Of a stretch of 64,000 nucleotides of DNA, positions 60,521 to 64,000 are shown one piece after another. The DNA comes from Colias croceus (taxonomy: Eukaryota; Arthropoda; Insecta; Lepidoptera; Pieridae), in the NCBI RefSeq assembly GCF_905220415.1, contig NC_059537.1, positions 8,687,622 through 8,751,621 on the forward strand, read 5' to 3'. Numbering within the stretch: the stretch's first letter is position 1; the number at the start of each line of letters is the position of its first letter. Below the pieces are notes generated by a model. That model did not search any database. It saw only the letters and a program-made list of their open reading frames with translations, and had not been told where the DNA came from. Made by a program: the position numbers and the translations under genes.

Positions 60521-62730
60521 TGTATAATGCTGACAACATTATGCTGAATTTTGAATTGAAGCTTTGTTGATGAAAAGAAGCGTCGAGGGCTTTAATCCTT
60601 TACCCAATGCATTTAAAATAAAAGTTTATTTTCCAACTGTTTGAATATTTCGTAGTATTCAATTCTTTCTAATCCTGCCTGTCACTGTCGACAAAAGTGA
60701 GGCACTTTCAACGTTCGTGACATTTTTATTCGTCAGTGGATTTCGACTATTTTAATTCATTACAACGACCCTTGTTTTATTTTGCTTACATTTTGTAATA
60801 GAAGGATTTTTACAAAAAATCAGAGTTCTCCATTAACTCAAACTCGATTAATTTACCTACGCGATGTTAGTCTGTCTTCTTTAAATTTTATTTTTCTACA
60901 TCATCGGAATTATTACTTCATATTATACCTAAAACGTTTCTCTATCTATTAATGTTTTATGTATAAAACCAATGTGATTTAATTAAATAATACAAAAAGG
61001 ATACAAAACTTTCAAAAGATAGTAAGGACCGATAGGCTTATAATAATAAGATCCGTTGGGTTAACGCGTTAGACTGCGGATAAATTTATTAAGGTTCGTG
61101 ATCCCAACAAAGTCTGCAAATTTATGGAAAAGTAACACGTGGTGATAATATTATGACAAGCTTTAAAAATAGTTTCAAGAATCGTTATAATCATTGAGAA
61201 AAGTTTAGTAGCATTCTACTAAAAAATTGCTCCGTTGTGGAACATTAAATATTGTAAGACTCTACAATCAGTTTTTGAACTTTTTATTAATGTTAAAGTT
61301 ATGAATATACTAACATATTTCCCGCTCTTTTTATATATTTTAGTCTCATGTTACAACACAATTATATCGGGTACTTACAGTCTAGACTTCAAATATCTTA
61401 TATAGAATAACACGACCTTAATAAAAAGCGATTGTACCCACATTCTTGTAATGAATAGAACAAAATATAGCTGAAATAATTTCTATGAAATAAGGTCTTT
61501 CGACTTAATGTAGGCATAGCAATTTATTTTGGCGATATTCCAAAAGTCAGTTCATCAGTTTTATCTTCAAAACAATCCATATCAATCAGTAAATAGTTTT
61601 TTTATCTAACGTTATATTGAAAGGCCCTCATATCGGTTGTGTAAACGGTGATTGATCATTATGGTATTATTCGAGAGTCATAGACAAGTACCATAGCCTG
61701 TGAGGAAACGTGCCCAAGTGCCATAGAATAAACTTGTAGTGAATTACTTAACAACCTTAAATTAATCTGTGCTTTTATTTAAACACAAGCAACGTTGAGC
61801 AGTGCTTCCGTATCTATATTTATTCGATTGTTAACAATTAGGCAAGGGAATGACACAAAGCTACATAAAAACACGAAACGCGTGAACACATTTATGCCCA
61901 CTGTATTCAATTACATGATGCGAATTAGAAACAATAAATTAAGTAACAATTTAAACGTCCAGCGGACATTGACTGATATACAACCTTCTACAACATTCGC
62001 AAGCACTTTGCTGAGACCGACTAAAGTGGAAAAAATGAGCCCCTCACCCTCCCTACATAATTTATTGGCTATCACAGCACTGTAAAATTAGCTTCTGGTA
62101 ATTTAACTTGAACAGTAAACGTTTTGATGGAATCTCGTTAGGCAAACTTGTAACAGCCTATTATCGCGGGATGGATGCACAGGAATTACATTAGAAAGAT
62201 TTTCAGCTTAGAAATTCAGTTGGATGAGAATTAGAATAATGAATATGGATATTATGTTTCATAACGACGACAAAAGTCTTTACTAAAATAATTATTGGTT
62301 TTGGGAACAACGGGTATTATTTTTTCAGGATCATGTTTCGTGTCTCAGTTCGATGTTGTGTGAGCATTTATATGACTATATAAGTCTACTTGTGACTTTA
62401 TTTTATTGTTATTTATTACTTTATGTATTCCTATAATATGTAATCTTAAAAGGTAATTAATATGTATAATATTTAAAGCATATCAGTGACTTTCAGTTTT
62501 ACTTTTATTTCCGTTTTAATATAACAAAAATAACGTTCTTATCTCATATTTTTCGCCCCACCCATCGCTATTATGATAATGACAATAATTAATTAAATAT
62601 AAATTCAGGGGTGTGCACCAAGCATATTAATTTTGGGCTGATTATTTAAAAAATTACATATTGATTTAAATAAAAAATTTCAGGAGTTATTTATTGAATA
62701 GTTTTAGTTCAATGATCAATTTATACTATA
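60521..62730. other. AT-rich DNA, no gene seen
   Basis: A 96-codon frame at 61795-62085 was examined: no domain, no convincing splice context, no Kozak-type start. Not called as a gene. Confidence 0.45.
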
Positions 62731-62911
62731 CTAGTGGTCCGCCCCGGCTTCACCCGTGGTACATATTTCGCAATAAAAGGTAGCCTATGTCCTTTCTTGG
62801 GTATCAAAATATATCCATACCAAATTTTATGCATATTGGTTCAGTACTTTAGGCGTGATTGAGACAGACAGACAGACAGAGTTACTTTCGCATTTATAAT
62901 ATTAGTATGGA
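62731..62911 (-). mobile_element. Short non-autonomous Helitron (family A)
   Basis: CTAGTGGTCCGCCCCGGCTT to TATAATATTAGTATGGA, between A and T. It lies head-to-head with the next copy, 38 bp away. Confidence 0.9.
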
Positions 62912-62949
62912 TTGTAACAATATTAACTAAACCTTCGTATCGTATTTAA

Positions 62950-63189
62950 TCGATACTAATATTATAAATGTGAAAGTAACTCTGTCTGTCTGTCTGTTAC
63001 TCAATCACGCCTAACTGACTATTGAACCAATTTTCATGAAATTTGGTATGGAGATATTTTGATACCCGAGAAAGGACATAGGCTACTTTTTATCCCGGGA
63101 AAATAACGCAATCCCGGAAATCCCACGGGAACGGGAACTATGCGGGTTTTTCTTTGACTGCGCGGGCGAAGCTGCGGGCGGAAACCTAG
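62950..63189 (+). mobile_element. Short non-autonomous Helitron (family A)
   Basis: TCGATACTAATATTATAAAT at the start (one change from the family) to GCGGGCGGAAACCTAG. Contains TATCCCGGGAAAATAACGCA and the 3' hairpin. A minus-strand 77-codon frame over its 3' half is incidental. Confidence 0.9.
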
Positions 63190-63965
63190 ACCGGAAAATA
63201 GACGCACTCTATAAACTTGCCAGTGAAACACGCAATTTAGAAGAGCGCCATCTATAATTTTACACAAGAAACACCAAAGCTTACTGAAAACTTTTACGTA
63301 AGTATGGAAGAGTTCTTAGCTTTTCTGTAGATGGAGTTTACTGAAAACTTACCTATATATCAAACACAAAACTTTGGATGTTTGTAGATCAATCGAGATT
63401 CGAGACAAAACTACTGAATGGATTTAGATGAACTTTGATATTATTCAAGCTTTTGTACTAGAGCAACACTTCCATATAGGAATACTAGCTTTCGGCCGAG
63501 GTTTTGATCACACGGGCCTTGGCACGTGTGGGCCACGGGCAAGTGGGCAAATGATTTTCTACATTGTACAAGATTAGTACTTACTTTTAATTATCGTAAA
63601 TATTGTATAAGTATTTTTTTTAATCGAAGGCAAACTTCTTATGCATGTTTATTATAATTAAAATCTCGACTACAAGCGAGTTGAATGCAATCAATGGAAT
63701 AAAAAAAAATTAAGCTTTTTAATGGTAAATTCATTTATTCGACATTTCTACAGTAGGCTACAAACAAACAACGCCAAGAATTGTTGCAGTATTACTAGGG
63801 CATTTGTTCCATATCAGTTGAACTAGAATCCCAGGTGTTTTTATTGTAATAAGTCAAACATTCCCAGACTCGAAACGAACGGCAGTAAATCTAATTCCTT
63901 CAGTGAATGTCACGAACAAAACTAATGCCGATATCGGTTGGTATTTATATTTTGTACTTGCTTTC
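63190..63965. other. Non-coding DNA; possible degraded repeat at 63365-63500
   Basis: CTACTGAATGGATTTAGATG and a later ACTAGCTTTCGGCCG resemble lepidopteran repeat segments, but both ends are unclear. No exon recognised. Confidence 0.35.
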
Positions 63966-64000
63966 CTCCTCCGGTTTCGCACGCGTAGTCAAAGGAAAAC
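63966..64000 (-). mobile_element. Start of a Helitron-like 3' end, cut by the window edge
   Basis: CTCCGGTTTCGCACGCGTAG followed by TCAAAGGAAAAC matches the minus-orientation 3' region of family A (CGCCCGCGCAGTCAAAGAAAA). Only 35 bases are visible. Confidence 0.55.

Noticed and set aside
61795..62085. 96-codon open frame as a gene
   Set aside because: No recognisable domain, no ATG in good context at its start, no splice signals that fit.
63034..63267. 77-codon frame rich in Arg and Pro on the minus strand
   Set aside because: It is the reverse strand of the 3' half of a Helitron.
1..64000. CRISPR arrays, bacterial operons, viral genes or rRNA genes
   Set aside because: None were seen. Short repeats are microsatellites or transposon parts without regular spacers, and the genes have spliceosomal introns.

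Overview
The window looks like nuclear DNA of a moth or butterfly (Lepidoptera). It is clearly AT-rich, its genes are split by short introns, and it is crowded with repeat types typical of this order: many short Helitron copies carrying GTCT/GACA runs, a tRNA-like SINE, and small inverted-repeat DNA transposons. Nothing bacterial or viral was seen. Base composition was judged by eye, not computed.

Two host genes are secure, both in the first 15 kb. The minus strand at 865-2352 holds the first four coding exons of Integrator complex subunit 6 (VWA domain with an intact MIDAS motif); the rest of the gene lies left of base 1. The plus strand at 10366-14407 holds a complete eight-exon snurportin-1 gene of 407 codons, the adaptor that returns trimethylguanosine-capped snRNPs to the nucleus; one intron has a GC-AG border that keeps the frame. 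Integrator processes snRNA 3' ends and snurportin re-imports the finished snRNPs, so two steps of one RNA pathway are neighbours here, probably by chance. The 8 kb between them carries a hAT-like MITE nested in a Helitron-like repeat (4516-5276), an 845-bp inverted-repeat element with CATTTCATGAAATG palindromes (5471-6315), an RTE/LINE-type insertion with a 15-bp target duplication (8784-8980), and single-copy AT-rich DNA.

From 14.8 kb to the end there is almost no recognisable coding sequence. One short stretch (45577-45696) looks like a real first coding exon of an unidentified plus-strand gene, and a GC-richer patch at 34300-34560 has an initiator-like promoter signature. The rest is intergenic or intronic DNA dated by insertions. 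These include a 2.1-kb 8-bp-TSD transposon (15896-18009) that contains a Helitron, which in turn contains a third element, plus a 240-bp internally deleted sibling at 23545-23784; three copies of a MITE with AACCGACTTCAAA termini; three copies of a GC-rich structured repeat; and two SINE copies.

The most striking large-scale feature is a direct tandem duplication of about 3.86 kb (47930-51789 and 51794-55649). All differences noticed between the copies fall in the first ~190 bp and the remainder reads as identical. It carries two Helitrons and one related repeat along with it. Several perfect hairpins (44796-44900, 18626-18665, 5392-5432) are not explained by the repeat families.
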